From: Pyrus communis | Lineage: Eukaryota > Streptophyta > Magnoliopsida > Rosales > Rosaceae | Assembly: GCF_963583255.1 (NCBI RefSeq) | Contig: NC_084806.1 | Span: 25,020,735 to 25,084,734 of the forward strand | Length of the DNA: 64,000 nucleotides | Direction of reading: 5' to 3' | Shown here: positions 53,648-64,000 of the stretch, one piece after another | Position numbering within the stretch: position 1 is the stretch's first letter | How the letters are laid out: every line of letters starts with the position of its first letter | Made by a program: the position numbers and the translations under genes | Notes under the pieces: model-generated | Told to the model about the DNA's origin: nothing | Seen by the model: only the letters and a program-made list of their open reading frames with translations | Databases searched by the model: none

Positions 53648-54895
53648 CTACTCATTGACAGCCTGTGCAATCACTGGTTCCTTAATTGTCATGCCTTCGA
53701 CAACCACACTGCTCTCAGCAGCCAAAGCTTTCATCAACTTATCCTTAATCGCCCCTGCCTAGACAAACTAACCCTCAGTTGCTCCATTAAAGGTAGCCTC
53801 AAACGAGAAGTCAAGCATATCAATTGAAGAAATGGAGTAAGTCTCGAAGTTCTTCTAGAAAAATTCATAATCTGATGGCCTACCCTGGAGATGGTCTACA
53901 TAGCCAAGCTTGTAGAAATCGGCTTGACAAGAACCAAGCGCCATTTCGTGACCGACCCTCCCATTCTTTAGTTGCGCATTCTCCTCAACAAGCCCAATGT
54001 GATCATCATGCAGCTTATCTAGTTCATTTTTCAGGTTTTTGCTAGCAGAAAACGCACCTTGCAAATCCACTTCCATGGACTCAAGCTTATTGGCAACATC
54101 CTTGAGACGAGACATTTCACCATGCATGAAGACAAGCTCCTTGTCCTTGGCAAAATAAGAAGATCGTAGCTCTGAATTGACACGCTCAAAATCCTTGACC
54201 ACAAGTGCAACACAATTGACTTGATTCTCTGCAGCTTCCAACATCGCCTAAGTCGCACTAACCTTAGCTTTCAAATCAACGACCTTTTGATGAACGGTCT
54301 CCAGCTGCACAAAAATGGGGGTGGAGACATCAGACCCCTTCAAAACGATGAGTTCATATTCGAGTTTCTCAATCTTTTCAACAGTCAAGCTAAGCTGAGT
54401 CGTCAATGTCGCATTGACCTCCTTAGCAAACTTGACGGCATCCTAATCAGTGCACATAGACTCAGCTACCAAGATCAAAGTCTTATGCGTTGTAACAAGT
54501 AAGGAGGACCTCCTCAAGTAGGCAGGACGCTTCACAAAAGAGTCTGAACGGATAACAAATTTACCAACACTATCAACAAATTTGGCGCATACATCCATGT
54601 CCTCAAAAAGGTCAGCTTTTAACAGTGCACAGACCTCGGGAAACTCCTCAAAACCAGACTCAGTGGATTTTTCACAACTGCCCATGCAAGTAGACTTCCC
54701 TTTCTTAATGAACAAATCAGTCGCAGCAGAAAGAGGAACATGCTTAAGCACCACCTTAGCAGCAGAATCCACATTCCCGCTTTTCATAGTAGCGAGCCTT
54801 TCAGAAGTCGAACCAGACTTTGCTCCCGACAAACGCTTTGATACAAACCCATACATCTGGGGCAACACCGAATCCTTCCACTGGCAATCTTCTAA
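53648..54895 (-). pseudogene. Element E antisense accessory reading frame, coiled-coil protein
   Basis: One minus-strand frame of about 400 codons lies between pol and 3' LTR, opposite to gag-pol. It ends at TAG 53650-53648. Strong heptad-like segments (VEKIEKLEYELIVLK, EMSRLKDVANKLESMEVDL, ELDKLHDDHIGLVEENAQLK) predict a long coiled coil. The end (FYKLGYVDHLQGRPSDYEF, SIDMLDFSFEA) resembles proteins I recall from other woody plant genomes, annotated as uncharacterised. The clear in-frame breaks are all TAG. Start codon unclear; the frame can be followed right to about 54895. It parallels the antisense genes of elements A and Athila, without obvious sequence similarity to them. Confidence 0.72.
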
Positions 54896-56047
54896 GCAAT
54901 GGCGGTGGCCATCTTTGGAGCAGCAAGTTTCATAGGCTCAAGCTCTACAGTCTTTTTCTTCCCCTTAGGAGAAGTTAGATCAACGACAAGTTTTTCAGCA
55001 ATATACTCCAGGCCCCACGACTTGGTCCCATTTTCTCTCCAACTAATGCATAACACACATGGGCCTCAGCCCATATCTCCTTTTCCTTAGCAGCACGGGC
55101 TCACACTTAACCTGCCAAGCATAATGCCTTGCAACCAAACCATGGTCCCACCACACAATTCCTAGCCTAGGAAGCCCAGCTTGTGGCTCAAGTCACAAGC
55201 AAGAGAAATGATGCCCCGCGCATTTTTCTCTCTCTTCCTCCACGGCATAGCAAGCCCGAGCCTGCCTCGTCATACTTGGTATACGCCAAGCCCAAATCTA
55301 GAAGGGCTAGAGCCTCGTGGCTTACCCAGCTCTGCACCCAATGCGTTGTTCACCTAGCCCATTCATGATGACATTTGCTCGAGGCGTTAAGCAACCTTTG
55401 GCGAGACCTCAACTGCTCCACACCACCCAGCATGCTTGACTAGCCCATGTCAGATTCAAGCCCTCAGAATGAGCTCGAGTCCCATGGTTCACTCTCCATT
55501 GTGCCCTAACGCCTCAAGTGGCAGCCCCAGCTGTGCAGCTGCCTTTGGCTCTAGTCGTGCCAAGTAACTTAAGTCGCGGCCCATGATACGCCATCTCATC
55601 AGCCCACGCCAGGCCAACCCCTGGCCCCTGCTAGCTGACATGCCACATCACCCCGACGGCTGCCTTACAGCAGCACCACCCAAGAAGACAAAGAAAATTA
55701 CCTTTTTAGTACCTTGGTGTGGACCAGAGAAGAAGAACAACAACAAGAAACGACTCTTTGCAAGGGCAAGATAATAAGAAAGCTAAGGGAGGGGGAACAA
55801 ATTTCCTCTAGTTTCTCTCTTCCTTGTTGAAATAACGATTGTTCTCCAAAATTATTTAATCTCCTGCTTAAGGTAGAATTAAATAGGTATTAGGGGCAAT
55901 TGGTTTACTTTTCCTAGAAAAGTCTATCTCCAAGTCAATGAAGGAGATCTACATCAAATTGGGAAACAACTCTACACACCCATACAGCTCAAGACTCTAC
56001 ACTTACTGCCATTTTCATATATGCAACCCAGCAAGTGTAAAGGCATT
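54896..56047. other. Element E 3' untranslated region
   Basis: A GC-rich stretch (about 55000-55700) with many AGCCCA/GCCCAGC words resembles the compositional bias of the gag leader. No frame is supported on either strand. A purine-richer end (AGCAAGTGTAAAGGCATT) precedes the 3' LTR and may hold the polypurine tract. If the antisense gene has a promoter, it should lie here; I see no clear TATA box. Confidence 0.45.
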
Positions 56048-56346
56048 TGTGGAGCCTAAAATAATCCCAAAAATCCTAGAGCCGACATGTGGACTTTTGC
56101 TCAAGAAACACAAGATTGCCTTCATTAAACGGGTAAGCTTCTCAAACTTTCCCACGCGTAACTCAACACCTCTAAAGGTCCAAGCAGCTGAATACGATTG
56201 CCCACAGCTCACCTACCCATGGCAAGGAAAAGTCAAGGCATTAAAAATAAGGATTACTTACCCAAATCCTATCTAATACATTCCCACCTGAAGATTGACT
56301 CCATTCAAGTAAGTAATCCCTATTTAAAACAATTAGGGATATTTAC
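56048..56346 (+). repeat. Element E 3' LTR, first 299 bp
   Basis: It begins TGTGGAGCCTAAAATAATC and matches 29800 to about 30108. It stops at GATATTTAC, where Cassandra-like sequence starts; the remainder of the LTR lies beyond the nested insertions, outside the window. Confidence 0.8.
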
Positions 56347-56392
56347 TGTGACATCCCGGCCCGGGCCGCCACCACATCCCGGGCTCGACTCC
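56347..56392 (-). mobile_element. Cassandra LTR end (46 bp), minus orientation, split by Athila-2
   Basis: TGTGACATCCCGGCCCGGG...CATCCCGGGCTCGACTCC matches the reverse complement of the end of the Cassandra LTR at 28836-28879 (TGTCACATCCCAGTCCGGGG...TTCCCGGGCCTGCTC). Athila-2 starts at 56393 inside it. A TTTAC flank (56342-56346) would be its target duplication. Confidence 0.7.
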
Positions 56393-58668
56393 TGATGCGA
56401 TATTTATACGCACACAAACTAAACCCTATTTGTGACAATTGTAGTAATGATGTAAGTAGGGATCGTTCTAACCGGGGATTAACTAGGGATGCTAAATACT
56501 TGACTCAAATAAATAAAACTAACTTTTAAAACACTAAGACAAACTAAAAGAATCAAAACAAGTTTAAAAGACTCCAAATACTCAAAAACATAAAATAAGA
56601 CAAATCAAATGAATAAGACTTAACAAAATAAGGGGGGTGATTGTGGTTGGACGAGATTAAATTAAATGGACAAATTGTAATTAAAGGCAAAACGTAAATA
56701 TGAATGTGATGAAAATATGGATGATGGAATAGCCAAGGGGTTCTTCTCCACACATGTTACACTTGCATACAATATTGATTCTCAGTTGGTCTTTCGATAA
56801 GTTGTGAAACTCAATGCTCCAAGTTAATTAGGTCCGCTTAGATTAACTTTCATATTTCCCTAAATTCGTTGGATTGAATGGAATACGCATTACAACCAAA
56901 TTATTCTTAATCAAAGTCCCTAACTATGGAATACACATGATAGAGACATTCAACAAAGATCATTAAGTTCAATGAAAATTATAAGTGTTGACGAGGCATT
57001 CGTTACTATGGAATACGCATGAAACTTATGCCAAGAATTCGTTTAACGCGATTGTTTATAAGCAACCTCCACTACTTGTGAATATAAGTTCATAACGATT
57101 AGGTGAAACTCACTTATATTCTAGCGTCATATTCATGCATGAAAATTAAGCTTGCAATCTCAATGAACATACATAAATAAGTTATCAATCAAACAGTTAA
57201 ACGAATTGAATCCACAACTTATGAAATTCCAACCAAAAGTAATCAATTCATATTGCAAATATAAACATAGTTTCGAATCACCCCCTAGCTAAAGGGGGTT
57301 TAGTTCCTCATAACTTTGAAATCAAAGAAACCCCTAAACATTCCAACAACTCAAACTTGAATTGTATGAACGTTTAGGCACTCTTCTCTTCCATTCTCAT
57401 ACGTACAAAACAAAGAGAATTAAATTTAAACTTTGAAATCAAAGAAACACCTAAAAATTCCAACAACTCAAACTTGAATTGTATGAACGTTTAGGCACTC
57501 TTTTCTTCCTCGTTGTTGTAGCACAAGGTCTAAGTGAGCTTTGGGGATTATGTGAAGTGGTTTGGAGGGATGGGAAGTGGTTGGATAGTGGCTGCAATGG
57601 AGGAGAAAAACTGCACAGAAATGGAAGGGGATTTGCGGCACAAGGGTTGTGTTTGTGTTGTGTGAAGTGTATGAAATGAGATGAATCCATTGTGGCTAGG
57701 TTGCATGCTTATTTATAGGTAAATGAGAGGGAACATGACAGCTTGGAATAGGTGGAAATGTGGCTGCAAGTTTGGTGAATGATTATGAGTGAATGCATGT
57801 GAATGTGGCTAGGTTGGAAAGCTGGAATTTCTGGAATTGTAATGTACCCCACGGCATTGATTGTGTTTGAGTGTTTGTGGCTGCAATGTTTGTTGGTTAA
57901 AGATGCATGTGGATGTATTATACAATGGGAAAGTATGTGATTGATAATTAGGGTGAATGGTGGCTGCAATGATGAAGTGTGATGGCTGAAAATGCAAGGG
58001 AAGTATGGAATGCATGTGAAATGTAAAGGGAAAAGCTGGAAATGGCTAGGAAGGTCACGGCATAGACTTGTTTGTTTGATGATGATGCATGTGATGGGTG
58101 GGAACAAAGGGGGAAACATGGCACAAGGGTGCTTGAGTGAATGATTGAATGTGCATGTGGATTAAAGAATGAGTGGTGGTGTAATGATGAAGTGAATGCA
58201 TGTGAAGTTGCTAATAAATAATGCATGTAGGGTTAGGAAATAAAATCATAACTTAAAGGGGGATGATTAAAGGGTGTTGAAAGGTTTTGCATGGCTTTGA
58301 AGTGATTGTGGATTGGGCTAGAGTTTAAGTACATGAAATGGACCCAAATTGCTCCTCCTTGCATGGCAAGGAATGGTGTTTGTGTTAAGCCCATGGCAAG
58401 GTGTTATGTGATTGGGTTAGGGCCATTGTTTTGTGTCTTCAAGTGCATACAAGGCCTTCAAATTCGTCCATCCTCTTGGCTCCATGGATAAGCTATCCAA
58501 TCCATGCCCAAAAATGCTCCAAATGGCCTCAAAATGCACTTTCTTGCTCCCTAGGCCCTTAGAACCTGAAAACACACAAAAGAAGCATAAAGGACTAAAA
58601 TAACGAGAGAAACATAACGTAAATGCACGAGAACAAGCCATTTAAGTCGCATGAATATGCTCCTATCA
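56393..58668 (-). repeat. Athila-2 3' LTR (2,276 bp)
   Basis: It runs TGATGCGATATTTATAC to CCTATCA. It is clearly homologous to the Athila-1 LTRs but visibly more divergent in places (56490-56960 and 57600-58400). It carries the same AACTTTGAAATCAAAGAAAC tandem duplication (about 57312 and 57430). Confidence 0.93.
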
Positions 58669-58690
58669 AATACCCCCACACTTAGCTTTT
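58669..58690 (-). other. Athila-2 polypurine tract
   Basis: Minus-strand AAGTGTGGGGGTATT abuts the 3' LTR, as in Athila-1. Confidence 0.85.
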
Positions 58691-61280
58691 GCTAGTCCTC
58701 GAGCAAAACAGAATAAAAACAAATAAACAAAACGACACTAAACACGTAAAACACAACCTAAACCTTCCAACAACCGTCTTAGGGATTTCCAATGCACATG
58801 ACATGTTAAAAATCATCATTCTCACAGATTTTAGTCATCTTCACACTTAAGTACATTCTTAATCATAGTCACCATATACTAGTTCACAATTAAGCATTTA
58901 AAACCATGTTTTGAATGTAGTAACATGCCTTAGAGAATTTGCTCAATTCCTTACAAGATATGCACTCGATTTTCACTCAGAATTTCTAACTACACACCCT
59001 AATCTAGTCATATGTGAGAAGATTGATGTAACATGAAAACGAACACTCACATATAAGTATCACAAAGAACGCAATTTCTGGAGTTAATAAGCATGTTTAG
59101 ATATGATCTCATGAATGGAATGCTACTACTTAGACGCGAGAACCAGTGACACCATAAGCTCATACCAAGTTCAAACTCCACAAATTGAAATACACAACAC
59201 TCAAGATAGAAGTCAAGGGTTGTAACGGGGCTTGGGGTATGTGGATAACAAAGAAGGGATATGGAAAACAAAGGTTCTTAAAGAAATAGTGAGCAAAGCA
59301 TTTGAATCAACTTAGAATTCACTTTTGAATGAAAACTCAACTTTTGAACAAAAAGGGAGAATTTAGACAATTTACGCCCAGAATTGGTGTTTTGGAACCT
59401 TTCTTCAATCACTTATTCTTTTCTCTTCTTTTTTTTTTCTTTTTTTTTTTTTTTGAATCTCAAAACATAAACACTTAAACATTCTCTCCCCCACACTTAT
59501 TTTCTTTCATAATGTAACTCAAAAGGAATTCAATTAAGTCATGCTCACTATCTTTTAAGAACAAGGGTGGGGATTTTCCTAAACTAGGCTAGGTGAGGAA
59601 AAAGTGGGTTAACAAAGAACATGGGCTAACACGGCTCAACGGGGGTACAACTTACAACATATACGAAATATGGGAAGTGAGGCTATTTGGCTATGGTGGC
59701 AACTACACAACTTCATCTTGAATATGTGTTATGCAAATCAATAACATGCTTTGAATGAAATGGGCATGAGTTCTAGCATTTGGAACTATATGATGAAACG
59801 CCTTCTAAGTAGTAACCAAGCAAAGAATAATGAGATCATGCAACGACTTTAGAAAACAAGAAATCACAGATTATACTCTCCAAAGAACGTTATAGGCTCA
59901 AGTCTCTCAGGGTTGTAGCGTTTGTTTGAGTTCCTTCCTTCAAGCATGTTACAAAAACGAATTTTTTTCTTTCTTTTATGATTGCATGTGAAGTCATACA
60001 TTATAACCATAACCAAGCATATACCAAGAGTAAATCAAACTTTTCTCTATGTTTATAACTCTTTCTAACCGTCATGCAATTATAAACCAAATCCTTATCA
60101 TTGTGTTGGAAGGTACCCTAAGACACAAACTCACAAAAACGACTCAAAACACTCTTTTTAGGCTTTTCAAAACAATTTTTCAAATTTTTATGTGCTTTTC
60201 GGACTTATAAAAACAAAACATACTAAAACACTCTAAAACAACTTAAAAACACCTTAAAACAGCAAGGAACAACATTTGAAGTTATGGGTGATAAAATCCC
60301 ACGAATTTGCATTAACAACATTAGTTACCCCCCCCCCCCCCCCCCACACTTAAATCAAACATTGTCCTCAATGTTTTAAGCATAGATTCACACAAAACAT
60401 AAGTAAACACACAAACAACAACTAAACATACTAAACATGGCAGAATGTAATTAACAAAGAGAAGAGTTTAGGGACGCAAATCTGGTTATGGAGTGTAAAT
60501 TCCCTCTTCTCTTTGTTGATTGCATTGAGGCTTGATCTTGATGATTCCACAGGCTTACTCTCGAACTGGTTTCCGCCCATCATTGATTTTCCTTTGTGCT
60601 ACTGGGCTGGAGGATTCTTTTGGTCTTCCCCGAAGGTCTGAGCTTACCCCTTTGGTCTGTTTCTTTGTTCAATCTTTCCAATTCGTATTGAAAAGGGTTG
60701 GAGGATAACTCAGCCTATGTTTGTCTCCACATGCTTCAATGTATCATTTTCACTTGCCTTACTCGCTCCCCTTTGCAGAAGTGGTCCCTTCTCCGGAAGT
60801 GTATCAACCGTTGAAGATGACTACTCGAGAGCAACGCTAGGTAAGCAATCAGGAATAGATCCCAGGCAGTTGGCTCCAGATCGGAAGACTGACTCCAAGT
60901 GCCGGCTGATTGCTTCTTTTACTTTGCCATGCGAGTAAGAACAAGGACAAAGAAAAAGACAGGGAAAGAGCATGATATGAGATACTTTTGCTTTTGACCT
61001 TGATGATATGAGATACCTTTGCTTTTGAAGAAGCGGTGAATGAATCAGCACATGTATTTGTTGTGATGTTTCCTCCTGGGTCATATGTACTCCAGGCATC
61101 TGGTATCATCTTTGGGGAAGAAGAAAGAATTGAGTATTTCGAAAGGCTTTGCTGGGAGTGCGCCCTCAGAGGTGAGGGAGAGTTGGGCATTCTCTTCAGG
61201 TTTGCCTTGCCATAAAAGACGAAGGTCGACATATATAGAGAAAATATCAAGTGGTGGTACTGTGTTTTTACCCTTGTCGA
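58691..61280. other. Athila-2 long 3' non-coding region
   Basis: It aligns with 33083-35660. Two more polypurine-like tracts occur at about 59487-59502 and 60327-60350, the latter expanded to about 19 consecutive C on the plus strand. A segment at about 60680-60775 is missing from Athila-1. The sense-strand 92-codon frame (60821-61099) has the same length as its Athila-1 counterpart. Confidence 0.55.
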
Positions 61281-61630
61281 CAAATGTCTCTTCGATATCT
61301 GAACGACGCCTCTTCGATTTCTGAGCAGGCGCCCCTTCGATTTCTGAACGACGCCCCTTTGCTTTCTGAACGACACGTAGTAGTGCGGATGCGGCTCCTT
61401 TTGACAAAGCTGCACTCATTTTCTGAAAAGCAGAGAAAACGTCGCCGAACTTTGCGCTTGTCGGCTAAAGAGGTGTAGTTGCGATGATGGCCTCCACATG
61501 TTTTCAGCTTTGTCAGATATCTTTTGACAAAGTTGAACGCGTCTTCTGAAAAGCCGAGAAAGCGTCGCCTAAATTACGCCGGAAAATCTGGCTCTTTGAA
61601 TCGGTGGACGCGTCGCCTTGGCTTTTTATA
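61281..61630 (+). promoter_or_regulatory. Promoter-like region of the Athila-2 antisense gene
   Basis: Four CTTCGATTTCTGAACGACGC-type tandem units (61288-61375), two blocks with TTTTGACAAAG and GCGTCGCC, and the TATA-like TTTTTATAGAG at about 61623 repeat the Athila-1 arrangement. The G-boxes of Athila-1 read ACACGTAG and CCACATG here. Confidence 0.58.
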
Positions 61631-61741
61631 GAGCTATCAATCACCCCAACACACACACTCTGAAGAATTCCCATTCTTGAAAATCGACTCCGGCCCTTTG
61701 AAATTTAACTCCATCCCTTCTCTTTGAACACTTTTGAAAAA

Positions 61742-62434
61742 ATGGCAAACTCATCGAACCTTAGCTTGGAATTGAGCCTTAGCAGTGATACGGGCGCGCC
61801 GCGTCAAGGTAACGTATGGCGCCCTTCTTTCTTTTCTTCTAACGGTCCTCTCTCAGGTGAAGACTCCGTGATGCAGGATGCCACAACAGCTACAATAGTA
61901 GCTAGGAACCTCCTCACTCCAAAAGATAGTAGGCTGCTGTCAGGACGGTCCGATGAGTTGGCCGTTCAAGAGTCCCTCGCACTTAGTGTTCAGTGTGCGA
62001 GTTCTGTGTCCAACATAGGCCAACGCCTGCTTGCCCGCTCCCGTCAGGTGGAATCATTGATGGCAGAGGTGGAAAGTCTCAAGCAGGAGATCCAGCAGCT
62101 TAAGTATGAGAATAGAAGTTTGCATGTGCTTGCAAATAACTATTCGTCGGGCATGAAGAGGAAGCTTGATGAGCTGCAAGAGTCTGAAGGTCGGATTCAC
62201 AGTGACCGTCAAAGGTTTTCGTCTTTCCTCCAGAGGCACCTTTTTCCTGGCTCATCCAGCGCTTGGCCAAGTATTGAGGCCTGGAATGCTCTATCTTCGA
62301 TGCCTCCCGCTCCGATGCCTTCTGCTCCTATGCCTTCTGTTCCTACGCCTTCCGCTCTGATGCCTTCTGTTCCTACGCCTTCCGCTTCAAGAGTAAAGCC
62401 ACGTAGTGGGGCCTCAAGCAAACAACCTTTGTGA
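61742..62434 (+). CDS. Athila-2 antisense accessory protein, 230 aa
   Basis: The start is ATG 61742, aligned with the Athila-1 start; the frame could be extended upstream only through a non-ATG codon, so I do not use it. The EAR-like motif is kept as LSLELSL (residues 7-13). The coiled-coil region (MAEVESLKQEIQQLKYENRS) is almost unchanged. The tail repeat (MPSAPMPSVPTPSALMPS) differs in unit order but gives the same total length. No stop or indel separates it from the Athila-1 protein, although gag of that element is broken. Function unknown. Confidence 0.75.
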   Translation: MANSSNLSLELSLSSDTGAPRQGNVWRPSFFSSNGPLSGEDSVMQDATTATIVARNLLTPKDSRLLSGRSDELAVQESLALSVQCASSVSNIGQRLLARSRQVESLMAEVESLKQEIQQLKYENRSLHVLANNYSSGMKRKLDELQESEGRIHSDRQRFSSFLQRHLFPGSSSAWPSIEAWNALSSMPPAPMPSAPMPSVPTPSALMPSVPTPSASRVKPRSGASSKQPL

Positions 62435-62697
62435 AGCACCATCTTTCTTTGTTTAGCAGTGCCTATCAATAAATCAAACATTTTCTCAATGTTACAATCA
62501 TAGACTCACACAATTAATAAACAAACAAACAATAACAACTAAACAACCTAACAAGGCAGAAACGAAATAGCAACAAAGAGAAGAGTTTTTTAGGAATCTG
62601 GATTTGGAGTGCTTTCTAAGTCTTCCTTTGTTGAATGCATGGGTTGCCTCCCAAGTAGCGCTTGCTTTTACGTCTTGCAGCCAGACGGTACCTCCGT

Positions 62698-64000
62698 TTA
62701 AGCTTGACTAGGTTCCACGGCATGGAGGGGTACCTCCTCCACGACATGCTCCTCAAACGTCTCGTAATAGGGCTTCAATCGATGCCCATTCACTTTGAAT
62801 TCTTGCTGCGTCCTTGAACTTTTGATTTGTACTGCACCATGAGGGAAAACATTAGTGACAATAAAAGGACCAACCCATTTGGAACGCAACTTACCCGGAA
62901 ACAAACGTAGGCGAGAGTTGAAAAGTAACACTTTCTGCCCAACTGTGAAGGTCTTGGTTCGAATCATTTTATCATGGAATGCTTTGGTCTTGGCTTTGTA
63001 CATCCGGGCATTCTCATAGGCTTCATTCCGAATCTCCTCAAGTTCATTCAATTGGAGCTTCCTATGAACTCCCGCTGCATCTATGTCCATGTTGAAAGTC
63101 TTCACGGCCCAATGTGCCTTGTGCTCTAACTCTACGGGCAAATGACATGGCTTACCATAGACGAGCCGAAAAGGTGACATCCCAATGGGTGTTTTGTACG
63201 CCGTACGATATGCCCACAGTGCATCATCTAAACGTAAGCTCCAATCCCTCCTTGTTGGTCCAACAGTTTTCTCCAAAATTTGTTTGATTTCTCGGTTAGA
63301 CACCTCGGCTTGGCCATTTGTTTGAGGATGGTAAGGTGTGGAGACCTTATGGTTGACATGGTACTTTCTTAGCAACGCCTCAATGGTCCGATTGTAAAAG
63401 TGAGACCCTTCATCACTTATGATTACTCTCGGCATTCCAAACCTAGCAAAAATGTTAGTTTTCACGAAATCTGCAACCACCTTAGAATCCTTAGTACGGG
63501 TGGCTTTTGCTTCCACCCATTTAGAAACATAATCAACGGCTAGCAAGATATAAGTGAAACCATAAGATGGAGGGAAAGGGCCCATGAAATCAATGCCCCA
63601 AACATCAAAAATTTCAACATTAAAGACAGGGGTTTGCGGCATTTGGTCCTTGGTACCTATGTTACCCATTCGTTGGCAACGATCACAAGACATACAAAAG
63701 GTTCTAGCATCCCTAAATATAGTCGGCCAATAAAAACCACACTCTAGAACTTTGAGGGCAGTGCGTTGTGTGCCAAAATGACCACCACATGCATATGTGT
63801 GACAAAAGCTTAGAATTGAGTGAAATTCAGAATCATGCACACATCTACGTACAATTTGATCTGAGCAATACTTCCACAAATAAGGGTCATCCCAAACATA
63901 GAAACGTGCATCATTTTTAAGCTTATCACGTTGGTGCTTGTTTAGTTCATTTGGAAATTGTTTAGCCACCAAGTAATTCACTAAATCTGCATACCATGGT
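62698..64000 (-). CDS. Athila-2 pol, integrase end (partial, intact)
   Basis: The frame is open from the window edge to a stop at 62698-62700. It has the HHCC zinc domain ([12 protein letters not shown] ... CMSCDRCQ), the core with Asp in VWGIDFMGP, Asp in [10 protein letters not shown] and Glu in [16 protein letters not shown], the Athila-typical [19 protein letters not shown] and [16 protein letters not shown], and a C-terminal domain ([15 protein letters not shown]). It ends [16 protein letters not shown]. All catalytic residues are present, so it may be active. RT and RNase H should lie to the right of the window. Confidence 0.93.
   Translation of the reverse strand, partial: PWYADLVNYLVAKQFPNELNKHQRDKLKNDARFYVWDDPYLWKYCSDQIVRRCVHDSEFHSILSFCHTYACGGHFGTQRTALKVLECGFYWPTIFRDARTFCMSCDRCQRMGNIGTKDQMPQTPVFNVEIFDVWGIDFMGPFPPSYGFTYILLAVDYVSKWVEAKATRTKDSKVVADFVKTNIFARFGMPRVIISDEGSHFYNRTIEALLRKYHVNHKVSTPYHPQTNGQAEVSNREIKQILEKTVGPTRRDWSLRLDDALWAYRTAYKTPIGMSPFRLVYGKPCHLPVELEHKAHWAVKTFNMDIDAAGVHRKLQLNELEEIRNEAYENARMYKAKTKAFHDKMIRTKTFTVGQKVLLFNSRLRLFPGKLRSKWVGPFIVTNVFPHGAVQIKSSRTQQEFKVNGHRLKPYYETFEEHVVEEVPLHAVEPSQA

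Larger units (their letters stand above)
29800..56346 (+). mobile_element. Element E: decayed Tat-like Ty3/Gypsy retrotransposon hosting nested insertions
   Basis: LTR-like sequences at 29800-30363 and 56048-56346 match each other in direct orientation. Between them on the plus strand are gag, protease, RT, an RNase H remnant and integrase, then a long 3' region with tandem repeats and a minus-strand coiled-coil reading frame. Insertions inside it: Athila-1 (30921-41786), solo LTR Y (45209-47557) and solo LTR Z (50876-53530). The 3' LTR is broken at 56346 by a Cassandra end. Many stops show a dead element; it is older than Athila-1. Confidence 0.83.
56393..64000 (-). mobile_element. Athila-2: second Athila copy, running off the window
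   Basis: It shares LTR termini, polypurine tracts, promoter region and antisense gene with Athila-1, in the same order. Unlike Athila-1 it retains pol: an intact integrase frame is open to the window edge. Only the 3' LTR (left), the 3' region and the integrase end are visible. ACTCC (56388-56392) is the left flank to look for at the far end. It is the type of element that could supply enzymes to Athila-1. Confidence 0.93.

Noticed and set aside
61724..61741. Upstream extension of the Athila-2 antisense frame (six codons)
   Set aside because: It begins at TTG, and the aligned ATG at 61742 matches the Athila-1 start with a good context.

Overview
The window is nuclear DNA of a flowering plant. 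It holds one host gene end, the 3' part of a SMAX1-type (ClpB-like) repressor gene at 2-2034, and then about 60 kb of nested retrotransposons. The host gene's splice sites, the plant-specific Athila, Tat and Cassandra elements, and the 5-bp target duplications all point to a eudicot. My guess from memory of similar elements is a woody Rosaceae species such as apple or pear; the sequence alone does not prove this. No CRISPR array, operon or functional RNA gene was seen.

Layout. (1) 2-2034: last two exons of the SMAX1-like gene, then its 3' flank. (2) 3192-24721: a pseudogene fragment of an RNase H-like (RVT_3) domain, split into three in-frame pieces. The first split is element A (3252-23463, minus strand, Tat-lineage Ty3/Gypsy, target duplication GTACC). 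The second is a Mutator-type MITE (23637-24619, 9-bp target duplication TACATTTGG). (3) Inside element A, between its pol and 3' LTR, lies an opposite-strand, intron-containing plant-mobile-domain (PMD) gene (about 11900-15224), separated from part of its upstream region by another element, X (4699-11666). X in turn holds the 5' half of an Athila element (5693-9796). (4) 25090-28879: a truncated Tat-like leader and gag, an inverted protease fragment, a truncated structured LTR and a Cassandra TRIM end carrying 5S rRNA sequence. (5) 29800 to about 56346: element E, a decayed plus-strand Tat-like element. It is interrupted by a young Athila deletion derivative (Athila-1, 30921-41786, target duplication CTCGG) and by two solo LTRs, Y (45209-47557) and Z (50876-53530). 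Near its 3' end it has its own opposite-strand coiled-coil reading frame. (6) 56347-64000: a Cassandra end inserted in the 3' LTR of E, itself split by a second Athila copy (Athila-2), which runs off the window with an intact integrase.

The most interesting signals are two. First, three different Gypsy lineages here each carry a gene on the opposite strand between pol and the 3' LTR. The Athila version is an intact 230-residue protein in both copies, with a conserved N-terminal LxLxL (EAR-like) motif, a coiled coil and a Pro/Ser/Met repeat tail, preceded by a TATA box and tandem upstream repeats. Second, the long LTRs of the X, Y and Z families share a repeated stem-loop module whose stems change sequence in a compensatory way. 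Athila-1 looks like a young non-autonomous element: its LTRs differ at about 10 of 2,139 positions by eye, RT to integrase is missing, but the last codons of pol, the PBS, the polypurine tract and the antisense gene remain.
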